Of a DNA stretch of 64,000 nucleotides, positions 42,280-51,552 are shown piece by piece. How positions within the stretch are numbered: position 1 is the first letter of the stretch; each line of letters opens with the position of its first letter. The notes under the pieces were generated by a model. That model was not told the DNA's origin, ran no database searches, and was given only the letters and a program-made list of their open reading frames with translations. This stretch comes from Erwinia pyrifoliae DSM 12163 (GTDB lineage: Bacteria; Pseudomonadota; Gammaproteobacteria; Enterobacterales; Enterobacteriaceae), in NCBI RefSeq assembly GCF_000026985.1, contig NC_017390.1, positions 1,136,685 through 1,200,684 on the forward strand. The letters are read 5' to 3'. The translations under genes were made by a program, and so were the position numbers.

Positions 42280-43256
42280 ATGCGCCAATAACTCGCCGAT
42301 ACCGTGCCTGGCCGCTGCTTCTGTTGCTGGCGCTGCTCGTCACCGGCGGGCTGCTGATTTGGCAATGCTGGCCGCAAATGCTCTGGCAAAGCGCCCTGTG
42401 GCAAAAGGATTTGCACCGTCAGATGACCCAGCTGTTGCAACAGGTCGCCGGTCATCCGCAGCAGGCGGGGCTGGCGCTGATGGGCTTCAGCCTGCTGTAT
42501 GGCGTTTTACATGCCCTGGGGCCGGGGCATGGCAAGGTGATCATCACAACGTTCCTTGCCACTCATCCGACGAAAATGAAAACCAGTCTGCAACTGACGC
42601 TGGCGGCGGCGCTGGTACAGGGCTGCGTCGCTATTGCCCTGGTCATGCTGGTGCTGGGGGTGCTCCAGCTTTCTGCGCGTCAGCTGCACCTCAGCAGCTA
42701 CTGGCTGGAAAAGAGCAGCTATTTGTTGGTTATCGGGCTGGGATTGTGGCTGTGCTGGCGTGCGCTAAGAAAACTGGCACTCCAGCTGGTAGCCGTGCCG
42801 CCGGGCATGAAGATAAAGCGTGTGCTGCCTCGCGGAAAGCAGCACGGCGCGCACTGTGGATGCGGTCATCAACATGTGCCGGACGTTAATACGCTGGCAC
42901 CAGCACCGGGATGGCAGACAAAAATCATGGTGGTGCTGTCGATGGGATTACGCCCCTGCTCGGGCGCCATTATGATGCTGCTGTTCTCCAAAGTGGTCGG
43001 CGTCTGGTTCTGGGGCGTACTGTCGGCGTTGGTGATGGCGATGGGGACGGCGCTGACCGTCTCGGCGATGGCGCTGCTGGTGCATCTTTGCAGAAGGCTT
43101 GCGTTGCGGCTCCGTCGTGGCCATACGCCGGGCTGGCAGGTTATCGCGCTGAATGGTCTGGCGCTGCTGGGAGGATTAATGCTGGTGGCTGCGGGGGCAA
43201 TGCTATGGCTTAGTGCACAACCGGCGATCTCTGGCGGCATCCGGCCTATGTTTTGA
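42270..43256 (+). CDS. zevB: ZevB-like NicO-family metal transporter
   Basis: 328-residue membrane protein of the NicO/RcnA family. Helices include PLLLLLALLVTGGLLIW, the family signature LLYGVLHALGPGHGKVIITTFL, LTLAAALVQGCVAIALVMLVLGV, and MGLRPCSGAIMMLLFSKVVGVW. A His-rich cytoplasmic loop (GKQHGAHCGCGHQHVPD) suits metal binding. Family members are usually called nickel/cobalt permeases; the preceding DUF1007 gene and Zur box argue for zinc, as in H. influenzae zevAB. ATG at 42270 lies within the end of zevA, so the two are coupled. Confidence 0.82.
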   Translation: MPVNAPITRRYRAWPLLLLLALLVTGGLLIWQCWPQMLWQSALWQKDLHRQMTQLLQQVAGHPQQAGLALMGFSLLYGVLHALGPGHGKVIITTFLATHPTKMKTSLQLTLAAALVQGCVAIALVMLVLGVLQLSARQLHLSSYWLEKSSYLLVIGLGLWLCWRALRKLALQLVAVPPGMKIKRVLPRGKQHGAHCGCGHQHVPDVNTLAPAPGWQTKIMVVLSMGLRPCSGAIMMLLFSKVVGVWFWGVLSALVMAMGTALTVSAMALLVHLCRRLALRLRRGHTPGWQVIALNGLALLGGLMLVAAGAMLWLSAQPAISGGIRPMF

Positions 43257-43267
43257 CCGTTAACTGG

Positions 43268-43295
43268 GGGCCGATCGTCTGTTTGCGATCGGCCC
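43268..43295. terminator. Hairpin between zevB and suhB (convergent)
   Basis: GGGCCGATCG (43268-43277) and CGATCGGCCC (43286-43295) form a perfect 10-bp stem between two convergent genes; only short T runs flank it, so efficiency is uncertain. Confidence 0.6.
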
Positions 43296-43311
43296 TTGCG
43301 GCCTTAAACGA

Positions 43312-44115
43312 TTAACGCTTCAGCGCTTCGCTCAGCTCATCGCGCATATTGGCCAGCATCGCTTTCACTACGCGCGGATTGCCCGCCACGATGTTACCGG
43401 AGTGCATATAGCCGTGGTTACCGGTGAAGTCGGTGACCAGACCGCCCGCTTCACGCACCAGCAGTTCTCCGGCAACAAAATCCCACGGCTTCAGACCAAT
43501 CTCAAAAAAACCGTCGACGCGGCCGGCAGCCACATAGGCCAAATCCAGCGCGGCAGAACCGCTGCGGCGGAAATCAGCACACTGGGTGAACAGTTTGCCT
43601 ACGATGTTGATATAAGGGGTGGCGTGCTGCTTCACTTTGAACGGGAAGCCAGTTGCCAGAATGGTGCCATCCAGATCGCGTGCGGTGCCGCCGCGCAGAC
43701 GATAACCGTTCAACTGAGCGCCCTGACCGCGCACGGCGCTGAACAGTTCATTACGCATCGGATCGTAAACCACCGCCACTTCGGTGCGGCCTTTCAGGCG
43801 CACGGCGATAGAAACACTGAAATGAGGCAGACGGTTGATGTAGTTGGTGGTGCCACCCAGTGGATCGATAACCCATTGCACATCCTGATCTTCGCCCTGT
43901 AGCTCACCGCTCTCTTCAGCAATAATGGTGTGCTTGGGGTAAGACTTGCGGATCACTTCAATAATTTGGCGTTCCGCTTCGCGGCCAACATTGGTGACAA
44001 AGTCATTACTGCCTTTCTGGCTGGCTTCGACGGAGTCCGGGATTTCATAGTGCTTGGCAATGACGTTTCCGGCCTTGCGCGCAGCGCGCACGGCAATGTT
44101 GAGCATCGGATGCAT
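43312..44115 (-). CDS. suhB: SuhB, inositol-monophosphatase family, with altered catalytic residues
   Basis: 267 residues, same as E. coli, from the ATG at 44115 (MHPMLNIAVRAARKAGN). SuhB combines inositol-1-phosphatase activity with a role in rRNA transcription antitermination complexes (with NusA/B/E/G). Motif WVIDPLDGTTNF reads WVIDPLGGTTNY here: Gly87 (codon at 43855-43857) replaces a metal-ligand Asp. A second site, TNVDK, reads TNVGR: Gly44 (codon 43984-43986) replaces the Asp that helps activate the nucleophilic water. Glu67, Asp84 and the WDFVAGELL motif remain. Phosphatase activity is probably lost while the fold and the antitermination function persist. Confidence 0.93.
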   Translation of the reverse strand: MHPMLNIAVRAARKAGNVIAKHYEIPDSVEASQKGSNDFVTNVGREAERQIIEVIRKSYPKHTIIAEESGELQGEDQDVQWVIDPLGGTTNYINRLPHFSVSIAVRLKGRTEVAVVYDPMRNELFSAVRGQGAQLNGYRLRGGTARDLDGTILATGFPFKVKQHATPYINIVGKLFTQCADFRRSGSAALDLAYVAAGRVDGFFEIGLKPWDFVAGELLVREAGGLVTDFTGNHGYMHSGNIVAGNPRVVKAMLANMRDELSEALKR

Positions 44116-44377
44116 AGGTAGTATCGTCTCACTGGATGTTAAAGAACGGGTTATCCTGAATATTTGCACTGGGTAAAAAGCAACGCATGAACACCTGTCC
44201 GCACCGATAGATGCGTGCCAGATAAGGCGATCCCCTTATAGCCACTGCAATTATTTGGATTTTTATCATAATCTGATAGAAAACGGCGCGTAGTATAGCA
44301 GGGAACGTCGGTATATGTCCTGAAAATATGCTAGCATCGCTAAATTATCTCTCAGACCCGGAAGACCCCTGATCCTT

Positions 44378-45103
44378 ATGTTGCAAAATATCCGAATTGT
44401 GCTGGTGGAAACTTCTCATACCGGCAACATGGGTTCCGTTGCCCGTGCGATGAAAACGATGGGCTTAACCAGCCTCTATCTTGTTAATCCACTGGTCAAA
44501 CCTGATTCACAGGCGATAGCGCTGGCCGCCGGAGCCAGTGATGTGATCGGCGAAGCAAAAATCGTTGATACGCTGGACGAGGCGATATCAGGTTGTAGCC
44601 TGGTGGTGGGCACCAGCGCGCGTTCGCGCTCATTGCCGTGGCCGATGCTGGATCCTCGGGAATGCGGTTTAAAGAGCGTCGAAGAAGGTCAGCAGGCTCC
44701 GGTCGCGCTGGTGTTTGGTCGCGAACGCGTGGGTTTGACTAACGATGAGTTGCAGAAGTGCCACTACCACGTAGCGATTGCCGCCAACCCGGAGTACAGC
44801 TCGCTGAATCTGGCCATGGCGGTACAGATTATCGCCTATGAGGTGCGCATGGCTTACCTGCAATCCGTTGAAACGCCGCAGACGCAGCCTGATGAGACTC
44901 CCTATCCGCTGGTGGAGGATCTTGAACGCTTCTATCAGCATATGGAAAAAATAATGACCGACAGCGGATTTATCCGTGCGGCCAGCCCGGGACAGGTGAT
45001 GAGCAAAATGCGGCGCCTGTTTACCCGTGCTCGTCCGGAACGTGATGAACTGAATATTCTGCGCGGCATGCTGTCGTCACTTGAGAAGCGACAGGGCGAT
45101 TAA
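44378..45103 (+). CDS. trmJ: tRNA (cytidine/uridine-2'-O-)-methyltransferase TrmJ
   Basis: SPOUT methyltransferase modifying position 32 of tRNAs. [41 protein letters not shown] and [19 protein letters not shown] are the knot motifs; the C-terminal helical extension ends [22 protein letters not shown]. 241 residues. Same order suhB-trmJ-iscR as in E. coli. Confidence 0.95.
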   Translation: MLQNIRIVLVETSHTGNMGSVARAMKTMGLTSLYLVNPLVKPDSQAIALAAGASDVIGEAKIVDTLDEAISGCSLVVGTSARSRSLPWPMLDPRECGLKSVEEGQQAPVALVFGRERVGLTNDELQKCHYHVAIAANPEYSSLNLAMAVQIIAYEVRMAYLQSVETPQTQPDETPYPLVEDLERFYQHMEKIMTDSGFIRAASPGQVMSKMRRLFTRARPERDELNILRGMLSSLEKRQGD

Positions 45104-45123
45104 GGCGGTAAAAAAACAGCACA

Positions 45124-45198
45124 ATAGTTGAGTGAATTACTCGGTTAAATAGTTGACTGTTTTACCAGGTTAAATACTTGACCAAATTACTCGGGAAT
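45124..45198. promoter_or_regulatory. Three contiguous IscR type-1-like sites before iscR
   Basis: Three 25-base copies sit end to end: 45124-45148 (ATAGTTGAG...), 45149-45173 (ATAGTTGAC...) and 45174-45198 (ATACTTGAC...), each of the form ATAnTTGAn-N8-ACYnGG-related, near the IscR [2Fe-2S]-dependent motif. The third contains TTGACC (45178-45183), a likely -35. Confidence 0.75.
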
Positions 45199-45260
45199 GG
45201 CAGACTGGCGAACATAATTTGTTAACACCCATCAGGGTTATAACCGAGGTTTTTTACGCC

Positions 45261-45758
45261 ATGAGACTGACATCCAAAGGCCGTTATGCTGTTACCGCTA
45301 TGCTTGATGTTGCACTGCATTCTCACGAAGGCCCGGTGCCTTTAGCTGATATTTCAGAGCGGCAGGGCATCTCGCTCTCTTATCTTGAGCAGCTGTTCTC
45401 TCGTCTGCGCAAGAATGGTCTGGTGGCAAGCGTGCGCGGTCCGGGTGGGGGTTATCTGCTGGGTAAAGCAGCCGATGCCATCGCGGTAGGTGCGGTGATT
45501 ACCGCCGTTGATGAATCGGTGGATGCGACCAAATGCCAGGGCAAAGAAGGCTGCCAGGGCGGTGAGCGTTGCCTGACTCACGTTTTGTGGCGTGACCTGA
45601 GCGAGCGCATCAGCGACTTCCTCAATAACATTACCCTGGCCGAGCTGGTCAACAACCAGGAGATCCTGGATGTGGCCGACCGCCAGAACAGCAATGAAAT
45701 CCGTCGTGCGCCGCATGGCCGTAAGCACGAAACCATTGACGTCAATCTGCGCGCCTGA
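45261..45758 (+). CDS. iscR: Iron-sulfur cluster regulator IscR
   Basis: Rrf2-family repressor sensing cluster supply. Winged helix [55 protein letters not shown]; the cluster ligands in [20 protein letters not shown] (three Cys, one His) are intact. 165 residues from ATG at 45261; the frame upstream to 45219 is not credited. The promoter carries three IscR sites, so autorepression is expected. A 20-bp perfect hairpin separates it from iscS. Confidence 0.96.
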   Translation: MRLTSKGRYAVTAMLDVALHSHEGPVPLADISERQGISLSYLEQLFSRLRKNGLVASVRGPGGGYLLGKAADAIAVGAVITAVDESVDATKCQGKEGCQGGERCLTHVLWRDLSERISDFLNNITLAELVNNQEILDVADRQNSNEIRRAPHGRKHETIDVNLRA

Positions 45759-45787
45759 CCGCAGTGACGGCGAAGTCTTCTTCGCCC

Positions 45788-45833
45788 GCAGAAACGAACA
45801 AAAGGCCTGTAGCGGCCTTTTGTTCGTTTCTGC
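45788..45833 (+). terminator. 20-bp perfect stem-loop between iscR and iscS
   Basis: Arm 45788-45807 (GCAGAAACGAACAAAAGGCC) pairs without mismatch with 45814-45833 across TGTAGC. The GGCC-based stem with a TTTTGTT on its 3' side can act as an attenuating terminator or as a 3' stabiliser of iscR mRNA. In E. coli the iscR-iscS junction also carries structure, used in RyhB-directed differential decay. Confidence 0.75.
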
Positions 45834-45897
45834 TATCCGTAAAGATCCGGGGGCGCAGAAGGGCGGCAGACAGCAACTTTCCGGAGCTTAACAAGCA

Positions 45898-47097
45898 ATG
45901 AAATTACCGATTTATCTGGATTATTCTGCCACCACGCCAGTCGATCCGCGCGTGGCAGCCAGGATGATGCAGTATCTCACCCAGGACGGCACTTTCGGCA
46001 ATCCTGCCTCGCGTTCACACCGCTTTGGCTGGCAGGCTGAAGAAGCGGTCGATGTTGCCCGTAACCAGGTAGCCGAACTGGTGGGTGCTGACCCGCGCGA
46101 AATCGTTTTTACCTCCGGTGCCACCGAAGCTAACAACCTGGCGATCAAAGGTGCAGCCACTTTCTATCAGGAAAAGGGCCGCCATATCATTACCTGTACC
46201 ACCGAACACAAGGCGGTGTTGGACACCTGTGCTCATCTGGAGCATGAAGGCTTTAGCGTCACTTATCTCAACCCGCAAAGTGATGGTTCCATCACGCTAC
46301 GGCAACTGGAAGACGCGCTGCGCGACGACACGGTGCTGGTGTCGATCATGCACGTCAATAATGAGATTGGCGTGGTGCAGGATATTGCCGCCATCGGAGA
46401 ACTTTGCCGCGCCCGTGGCATCGTCTTTCATGTGGATGCGACGCAGAGCGTAGGCAAGTTGCCCGTTGATCTCGGCCAGCTGAAAGTGGATCTGATGTCT
46501 TTCTCGGCCCATAAGATTTACGGGCCGAAAGGCATCGGCGCACTGTATGTCAGCCGTCAGCCGCGTATTCGTCTTGAAGCGCAGATCCACGGTGGCGGAC
46601 ACGAGCGCGGTATGCGCTCCGGAACGCTGCCGGTGCACCAGATCGTCGGCATGGGTGAGGCATACCGTATTGCTAAAGAGGCGATGGCTGACGATATGGC
46701 GCGTATCAGCGCGCTGCGTAGCAGACTGTGGCAGGGGATTAGCCGCATTGAGGCGGTTGCTGTTAACGGCTCGTTGCAGCAGGGCGCGGCGAACATTCTC
46801 AACGTCAGCTTCGGTTACGTTGATGGCGAATCGCTGATTATGGCGCTCAAAGATCTGGCAGTGTCTACCGGATCGGCCTGTACCTCCGCCAGTATAGAGC
46901 CTTCTTACGTCCTGCGTGCTATCGGGCTGAGCGATGAACTGGCGCACAGCTCTGTGCGGTTCTCTCTTGGCCGCTTCACCAGCGAAGAAGAGATTGATTA
47001 TGCTGTTCAGCTGCTGCAAAAGTCAGTTTCCCGCCTGCGTGAACATTCCCCGGCGTGGCAGGCTTTTAAAGCCAGCATGGATGTGCAGGCAGGTTAA
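45898..47097 (+). CDS. iscS: Cysteine desulfurase IscS, shortened tail
   Basis: PLP enzyme moving sulfur from cysteine to acceptors for Fe-S clusters, tRNA thiolation and thiamine. PLP Lys in [17 protein letters not shown]; active Cys near residue 328 in [19 protein letters not shown]. The protein is 399 residues against 404: the ending [20 protein letters not shown] lacks the C-terminal residues ...DLNSIEWAHH of E. coli IscS, which contact IscU. The gene is followed by a terminator and then pepB; iscU, iscA, hscB, hscA, fdx and iscX are missing. Likely retained for sulfur transfer to tRNA and cofactors. Confidence 0.95.
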   Translation: MKLPIYLDYSATTPVDPRVAARMMQYLTQDGTFGNPASRSHRFGWQAEEAVDVARNQVAELVGADPREIVFTSGATEANNLAIKGAATFYQEKGRHIITCTTEHKAVLDTCAHLEHEGFSVTYLNPQSDGSITLRQLEDALRDDTVLVSIMHVNNEIGVVQDIAAIGELCRARGIVFHVDATQSVGKLPVDLGQLKVDLMSFSAHKIYGPKGIGALYVSRQPRIRLEAQIHGGGHERGMRSGTLPVHQIVGMGEAYRIAKEAMADDMARISALRSRLWQGISRIEAVAVNGSLQQGAANILNVSFGYVDGESLIMALKDLAVSTGSACTSASIEPSYVLRAIGLSDELAHSSVRFSLGRFTSEEEIDYAVQLLQKSVSRLREHSPAWQAFKASMDVQAG

Positions 47098-47120
47098 CCT
47101 GATCCACAGCCGTTTACTTA

Positions 47121-47147
47121 ACGGGCCGGAATTATCCGGCCCGTTTT
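47121..47147 (+). terminator. Terminator after iscS
   Basis: ACGGGCCGGA (47121-47130), loop ATTA, TCCGGCCCGT (47135-47144) then T's. Confidence 0.88.
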
Positions 47148-47258
47148 GCTCTCCATGACCGCATCCCGTGAAAACTTCCCTGACAGATTTCTGTTAGTCT
47201 GACCTGACGAATTCAACTAGCATCGTGCTACGGCGCAGCGCAGCGGTCGGCAAAACCG

Positions 47259-47285
47259 ACGAAAATAACGAAAATGACGAAAATG
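47259..47285 (+). repeat. 9-bp triplicate in the pepB leader
   Basis: ACGAAAATA-ACGAAAATG-ACGAAAATG, three tandem 9-base units ending just before the AGGAG of pepB. Confidence 0.7.
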
Positions 47286-47300
47286 ATAAGGAGCCATGCG

Positions 47301-48590
47301 ATGACCCCCCCGATGAATATTACTCTGTCAACGGCCACGGCCGACCCACGCTGGGGCGAAAAAGCGATACTGAGCAGCAACGATCAGGGTATGACCATCC
47401 ACCTGAACGGCAGCGAACCGCTGGTGACCATTCAGCGCGCCGCGCGCAAAATCGACAACCAGGGCATCCGTCACGTTAGCCTGAGCGGCGAAGGCTGGGA
47501 TCTGGAGAACAGCTGGGCGTTCTGGCAAGGCTATCGCGGGCCGAAAGGCGAGCGCGAAGTGCAGTGGGCAGCGTTAAGCGACACCGACCAGCAGGAACTC
47601 AAAAACCGCCTGAAGATGGTTGACTGGGTACGTCATATCATTAATCTGCCAGCGGAAGAGCTTGGCCCGGAGCAGTTGGCCACGCGTGCGATCGATCTGT
47701 TGTGTGATGTTGCCTGCGATGCGGTGAGCTATCGCATTACCAAAGGTGACGATCTGCGCCAGCAAAATTATATGGGGCTACATACCGTAGGCCGTGGCTC
47801 CTCACGCAGCCCGGTACTGCTGACGCTGGACTACAATCCGGGCGGCAACGATGCAACCCCGGTGTTTGCCTGCCTGGTTGGTAAAGGAATTACCTTTGAT
47901 ACCGGTGGCTACAGCCTGAAACAGAGTGGCTTTATGGACTCAATGAAGTCCGATATGGGCGGAGCGGCGACTCTGACCGGCGCGCTGGCGCTGGCCATCA
48001 GCCGTGGCCTGAACAAGCGCGTAAAGCTTATCCTGTGCTGTGCCGACAATATGGTGAGCGGCAACGCTTTCAGGCTGGGTGATATCATTCGCTATCGCAA
48101 TGGCAAAAGCGTTGAGGTGATGAATACCGACGCGGAAGGGCGCCTGGTGCTGGCCGATGGCCTGATCGATGCCAGTGCGCTTAACCCGGAGCTGATTATT
48201 GACGCTGCAACGCTGACCGGCGCCGCAAAAACCGCGCTGGGGAATGATTATCACGCGTTGTTTAGCTTTGACGATGCGCTGGCCGAGTCGCTGTTAACCA
48301 GTGCTGCCGGGGAAAACGAGCCGTTCTGGCGTCTGCCGCTGGCGGAGTTCCATCGCGGCCATTTGCCGTCAAACTTTGCCGACCTCAACAATATTGCCAG
48401 CCCGGCCCATTCTGCCGGTGCCAGCACCGCAGCGGCTTTCCTGTCGCACTTCGTTCGCGACTACAAGCAGGGCTGGCTGCATATTGACTGTTCAGCCACC
48501 TACCGCAAAGGTGCCGTAGATCAATGGTCTGCCGGTGCAACCGGGCTGGGCGTGCGCACCCTGGCTAACCTGCTGCTCAGCCGCGCATAG
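47301..48590 (+). CDS. pepB: Peptidase B (leucyl aminopeptidase family M17)
   Basis: Cytoplasmic two-metal aminopeptidase. [34 protein letters not shown] and [17 protein letters not shown] carry the metal ligands and catalytic residues. ATG at 47301, eight bases after AAGGAG, gives 429 residues (E. coli 427). In E. coli it closes the isc gene string after iscX; here it follows iscS with its own leader. Confidence 0.95.
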   Translation: MTPPMNITLSTATADPRWGEKAILSSNDQGMTIHLNGSEPLVTIQRAARKIDNQGIRHVSLSGEGWDLENSWAFWQGYRGPKGEREVQWAALSDTDQQELKNRLKMVDWVRHIINLPAEELGPEQLATRAIDLLCDVACDAVSYRITKGDDLRQQNYMGLHTVGRGSSRSPVLLTLDYNPGGNDATPVFACLVGKGITFDTGGYSLKQSGFMDSMKSDMGGAATLTGALALAISRGLNKRVKLILCCADNMVSGNAFRLGDIIRYRNGKSVEVMNTDAEGRLVLADGLIDASALNPELIIDAATLTGAAKTALGNDYHALFSFDDALAESLLTSAAGENEPFWRLPLAEFHRGHLPSNFADLNNIASPAHSAGASTAAAFLSHFVRDYKQGWLHIDCSATYRKGAVDQWSAGATGLGVRTLANLLLSRA

Positions 48591-48694
48591 CAAGAGGGCG
48601 GCGGTGATAAACCGCCCCTTACTGCCCCATTATCAGGGCGAGCCTGTTAGCTGGCCTGTCCGTTGAACATACCGTGTAGAACTGGAATACCCCA

Positions 48695-49474
48695 ATGAAT
48701 GACCTTAATCCGCGTCTGGAAGACGTGCTGAAACTGGCGGCGACGGAACCTGCGCACCGCCCGGAGTTTTTCGCCCTGCTGATGGAGGCCAGCGTTATCG
48801 TGCCGGGCGTCAGTGCACGGCCCGAACAGCCGATTGATGCCCGCTCACCGGTTGACTTGCAGCACTGGGAAAAAGAGGACGGTACTGACATCATTCCGTT
48901 TTTCACCTCGGTCAATGCGCTGGAGGAAGCAGTCAGTGGCGAACAGGCATATCTGGTGATGCCGGTGCGTACGCTGTTTGCCATGACTCTGGGTGAAACG
49001 TTGTTCCTCAACCCGAAGCTGGATAGCGGTAAAGAGTTTACGCCGCGTGAAATCACGCATTTACTGGGCGATGACAGCAATGCCCTTAGCCAGCAGACGG
49101 TGCTGGAGGGAGGAACCTCGCTGTTACTGTCCGAAGTCGTAACCCCCCCGGCGCAGATGGTCGATTCACTCACCCAGCTGTTTGCCGGCTTAAAGCATGT
49201 GCGTCGTGCTTACATGGCGCAGATCAAAGAGTCGGCAGACCAGCCAGCCAATCTGCTGATTGGCATTGAGGCCGATGGCGATATCGACGCGATTATTCAG
49301 GCGGCGGGCAGTGTGGCAACCGATACGCTACCGGGCGATGAACCGATTGATATTTGTCGGGTGGCAGAGGGGGAGAAGGGCATCAGCCATTTCTTTACTG
49401 CCCATATTACCCCGTTCTATGAGCGTCGCTGGGGCAGCTTCCTGCGCGACTTCAACGTTAAAAACATCGACTAA
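48695..49474 (+). CDS. sseB: SseB family protein
   Basis: 259 residues resembling E. coli SseB, named for enhanced serine sensitivity upon overproduction. Two SseB domains: N-terminal LEDVLKLAATEPAHRPEFFALLMEASVIVPG with IPFFTSVNALEEAV, and C-terminal AQIKESADQPANLLIGIEADGDIDAIIQAAGSVA with PFYERRWGSFLRDFNVKNID. Biochemical role is not established. It follows pepB as in E. coli. Confidence 0.9.
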   Translation: MNDLNPRLEDVLKLAATEPAHRPEFFALLMEASVIVPGVSARPEQPIDARSPVDLQHWEKEDGTDIIPFFTSVNALEEAVSGEQAYLVMPVRTLFAMTLGETLFLNPKLDSGKEFTPREITHLLGDDSNALSQQTVLEGGTSLLLSEVVTPPAQMVDSLTQLFAGLKHVRRAYMAQIKESADQPANLLIGIEADGDIDAIIQAAGSVATDTLPGDEPIDICRVAEGEKGISHFFTAHITPFYERRWGSFLRDFNVKNID

Positions 49475-49907
49475 ATAAACCTCGAAGGCGCATCAGCGAC
49501 ATCAACTATTCCCGGCAGGGGATGGATGAAAAAAGCTAAACCCCTCTGCTGCGGATGCGCCTGTAATATTGCCTCATCGTCTGATAATAGTGAGACCGAC
49601 CCATTTCCCCGCAACCCTATTTGCTTATTCCTCTGTGCGAGATCACCTTTTTGATTCAAATTTTTTGAAATTTCTGGCGTTATTCATATCCGCTGTGCAA
49701 TGTTGGTGCAACTGATGCATTACCAGACAGCATCACTATTCAGTGAAACTGGCATTCTGTGATTAATTATATATTTATCAATAAGTTATAATATTGGCAT
49801 GGTTGCTGGAAATTATTAAAATTAACATCATATACGATATACCATTGCATTTGTTGTTTTAATGCGCTTCTGAATACGCTGATTTAATATAAAATACAGG
49901 GGTGTTT
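49475..49907. other. AT-rich regulatory region before the hydroxyproline cluster
   Basis: 433 bases without a supported gene. The second half is strongly AT-rich, with a TATAAT at 49787-49792 that may be the -10 of the permease promoter. No clear terminator follows sseB. Confidence 0.5.
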
Positions 49908-51524
49908 ATGACTGGAAAATTTAAAAAGCAGTTAACGCTGACCGATTTAACGTTTATTGGTTTGGGTGCCATTTTCGGTTCAGGTTGGTTATTTGCCGCC
50001 AGTCACGTCTCATCGATTGCGGGACCGGCCGGGATTTTTTCATGGCTGATTGGTGGCGGTGCCGTATTGCTGCTCGGCATCGTCTTTTGTGAACTCGGCG
50101 CGGCGCTGCCGCGCGCAGGGGGGGTGATCAGCTACCCGGTATTTTCCCACGGGCCATTGCTGGGTTACATGATGGGATCCATTACCGTTATCGCTTTCAC
50201 CAGCCTGGTTGCAATAGAGGTGGTTGCCGCGCGCCAGTATGCCGGAGCCTGGTTCGAACAGCTGACGCAGCCGGGTAGCAGCAACCCAACAGGGGTTGGA
50301 TGGCTATTCCAGTTTGTACTGTTGTGCGGCTTTTTCTACATCAATTACAACAGCGTGAAAACCTTTGCTAAAACCAACAATATCATCAGCGTCTTCAAAT
50401 TTATTGTCCCGCTACTGGTCCTGTTTACCCTTTTCACTTTCTTTAAGCCGGTCAATCTCACCATTGCAAGTTTTGCCCCCTTCGGGATGAGCGGGGTTGA
50501 AATGGCGGTATCTGCCGGAGGCGTGATTTTTGCCTACCTTGGCTTAACCCCGATTATCGCAGTGGCCAGCGAGGTCAAAAATCCGCAACGCACGATCCCC
50601 ATCGCCATGATCCTGTCGGTTTTACTCTCTACCGCTATCTATGCCGCGTTGCAGCTGGCCTTTGTCGGCAGTATTCCAACCGAAATGCTGGCGCAGGGAT
50701 GGCATAGTATCAGCAAGGAATTTACACTGCCTTACCGTGATATCTCGCTGATGTTAGGCGTGATTTGGCTGGGTTATATGGTGGTGGCGGATGCCATCGT
50801 TTCACCGGCCGGTGCGGGTAATATCTATATGAACGCCACGCCCCGCATCGTTTATGCCTGGGCGAGATCGGGGACGCTGTTCAGCTGCTTCACGCAGATT
50901 GACGGTAAATCCGGTATTCCACGCCGTGCGTTGTGGCTCACCTTTGGCCTCTCTATTTTCTGGACATTGCCGTTTCCATCGTGGGAAGCGCTGATTAACG
51001 TGGTATCTGCGGCTCTGGTATTAAGTTATGCCCTTGCCCCCATTTCAGTAGGCGCATTACGTAAAACATGCCCGGACCTTCCGCGTCCCTTTCGTGTAGC
51101 AAGGTACGACGTTATCGGGCCTGTGACGTTTATGATTGCATCACTGATTATCTATTGGTCGGGGTGGGCGACGCTTTCGTGGCTGTTAAGTTTGCAGATT
51201 GCCATGTTCGTTATCTATATCCTTTGTGGCCGCCATGTGCCGACTAAAAGAATCAGCCTGAAGCAGCAAATTGTTTCATCTTCCTGGCTGACTACCTACT
51301 ACGCCATGATAATTGCCATTTCATGGGCAGGAAGCTTCGGCGGTCACGGCTATATTTCTCATCCAGCGGACAGTGTGGTTGTGGCCGTTGTTGCCTTTAT
51401 TATTTATCAATGGGCCGTGGCCGTGAGTATTCCACATCATCTTATCGATTTTGAATATGATGAGGTGACTGACGTACAGATTGAAGAGGAAAATGTGAAA
51501 GCCTCGGTGAGTACCTACGGTTAA
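49908..51524 (+). CDS. APC-superfamily amino acid permease, probably for hydroxyproline
   Basis: 538-residue membrane protein with about 12-14 helices. The N-terminal signature LTLTDLTFIGLGAIFGSGWLFAASHVSSIAGPAGIFSWLIGG and VASEVKNPQRTIPIAMILS are typical of amino acid-polyamine-organocation permeases. ATG at 49908 follows AGGGG by five bases. It heads a run of genes for hydroxyproline breakdown, so uptake of hydroxyproline or its epimer is the likely job; specificity cannot be read from sequence. Confidence 0.85.
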   Translation: MTGKFKKQLTLTDLTFIGLGAIFGSGWLFAASHVSSIAGPAGIFSWLIGGGAVLLLGIVFCELGAALPRAGGVISYPVFSHGPLLGYMMGSITVIAFTSLVAIEVVAARQYAGAWFEQLTQPGSSNPTGVGWLFQFVLLCGFFYINYNSVKTFAKTNNIISVFKFIVPLLVLFTLFTFFKPVNLTIASFAPFGMSGVEMAVSAGGVIFAYLGLTPIIAVASEVKNPQRTIPIAMILSVLLSTAIYAALQLAFVGSIPTEMLAQGWHSISKEFTLPYRDISLMLGVIWLGYMVVADAIVSPAGAGNIYMNATPRIVYAWARSGTLFSCFTQIDGKSGIPRRALWLTFGLSIFWTLPFPSWEALINVVSAALVLSYALAPISVGALRKTCPDLPRPFRVARYDVIGPVTFMIASLIIYWSGWATLSWLLSLQIAMFVIYILCGRHVPTKRISLKQQIVSSSWLTTYYAMIIAISWAGSFGGHGYISHPADSVVVAVVAFIIYQWAVAVSIPHHLIDFEYDEVTDVQIEEENVKASVSTYG

Positions 51525-51552
51525 TAATTTATTCATTCTATAAAAGGAAACT

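Noticed and set aside
47225..47479. 84-codon frame running into pepB, considered as an iscX or fdx remnant
   Set aside because: The translated residues ([10 protein letters not shown] then unrelated sequence) do not resemble IscX or ferredoxin; the frame arises from the 9-bp repeats and the pepB coding region.
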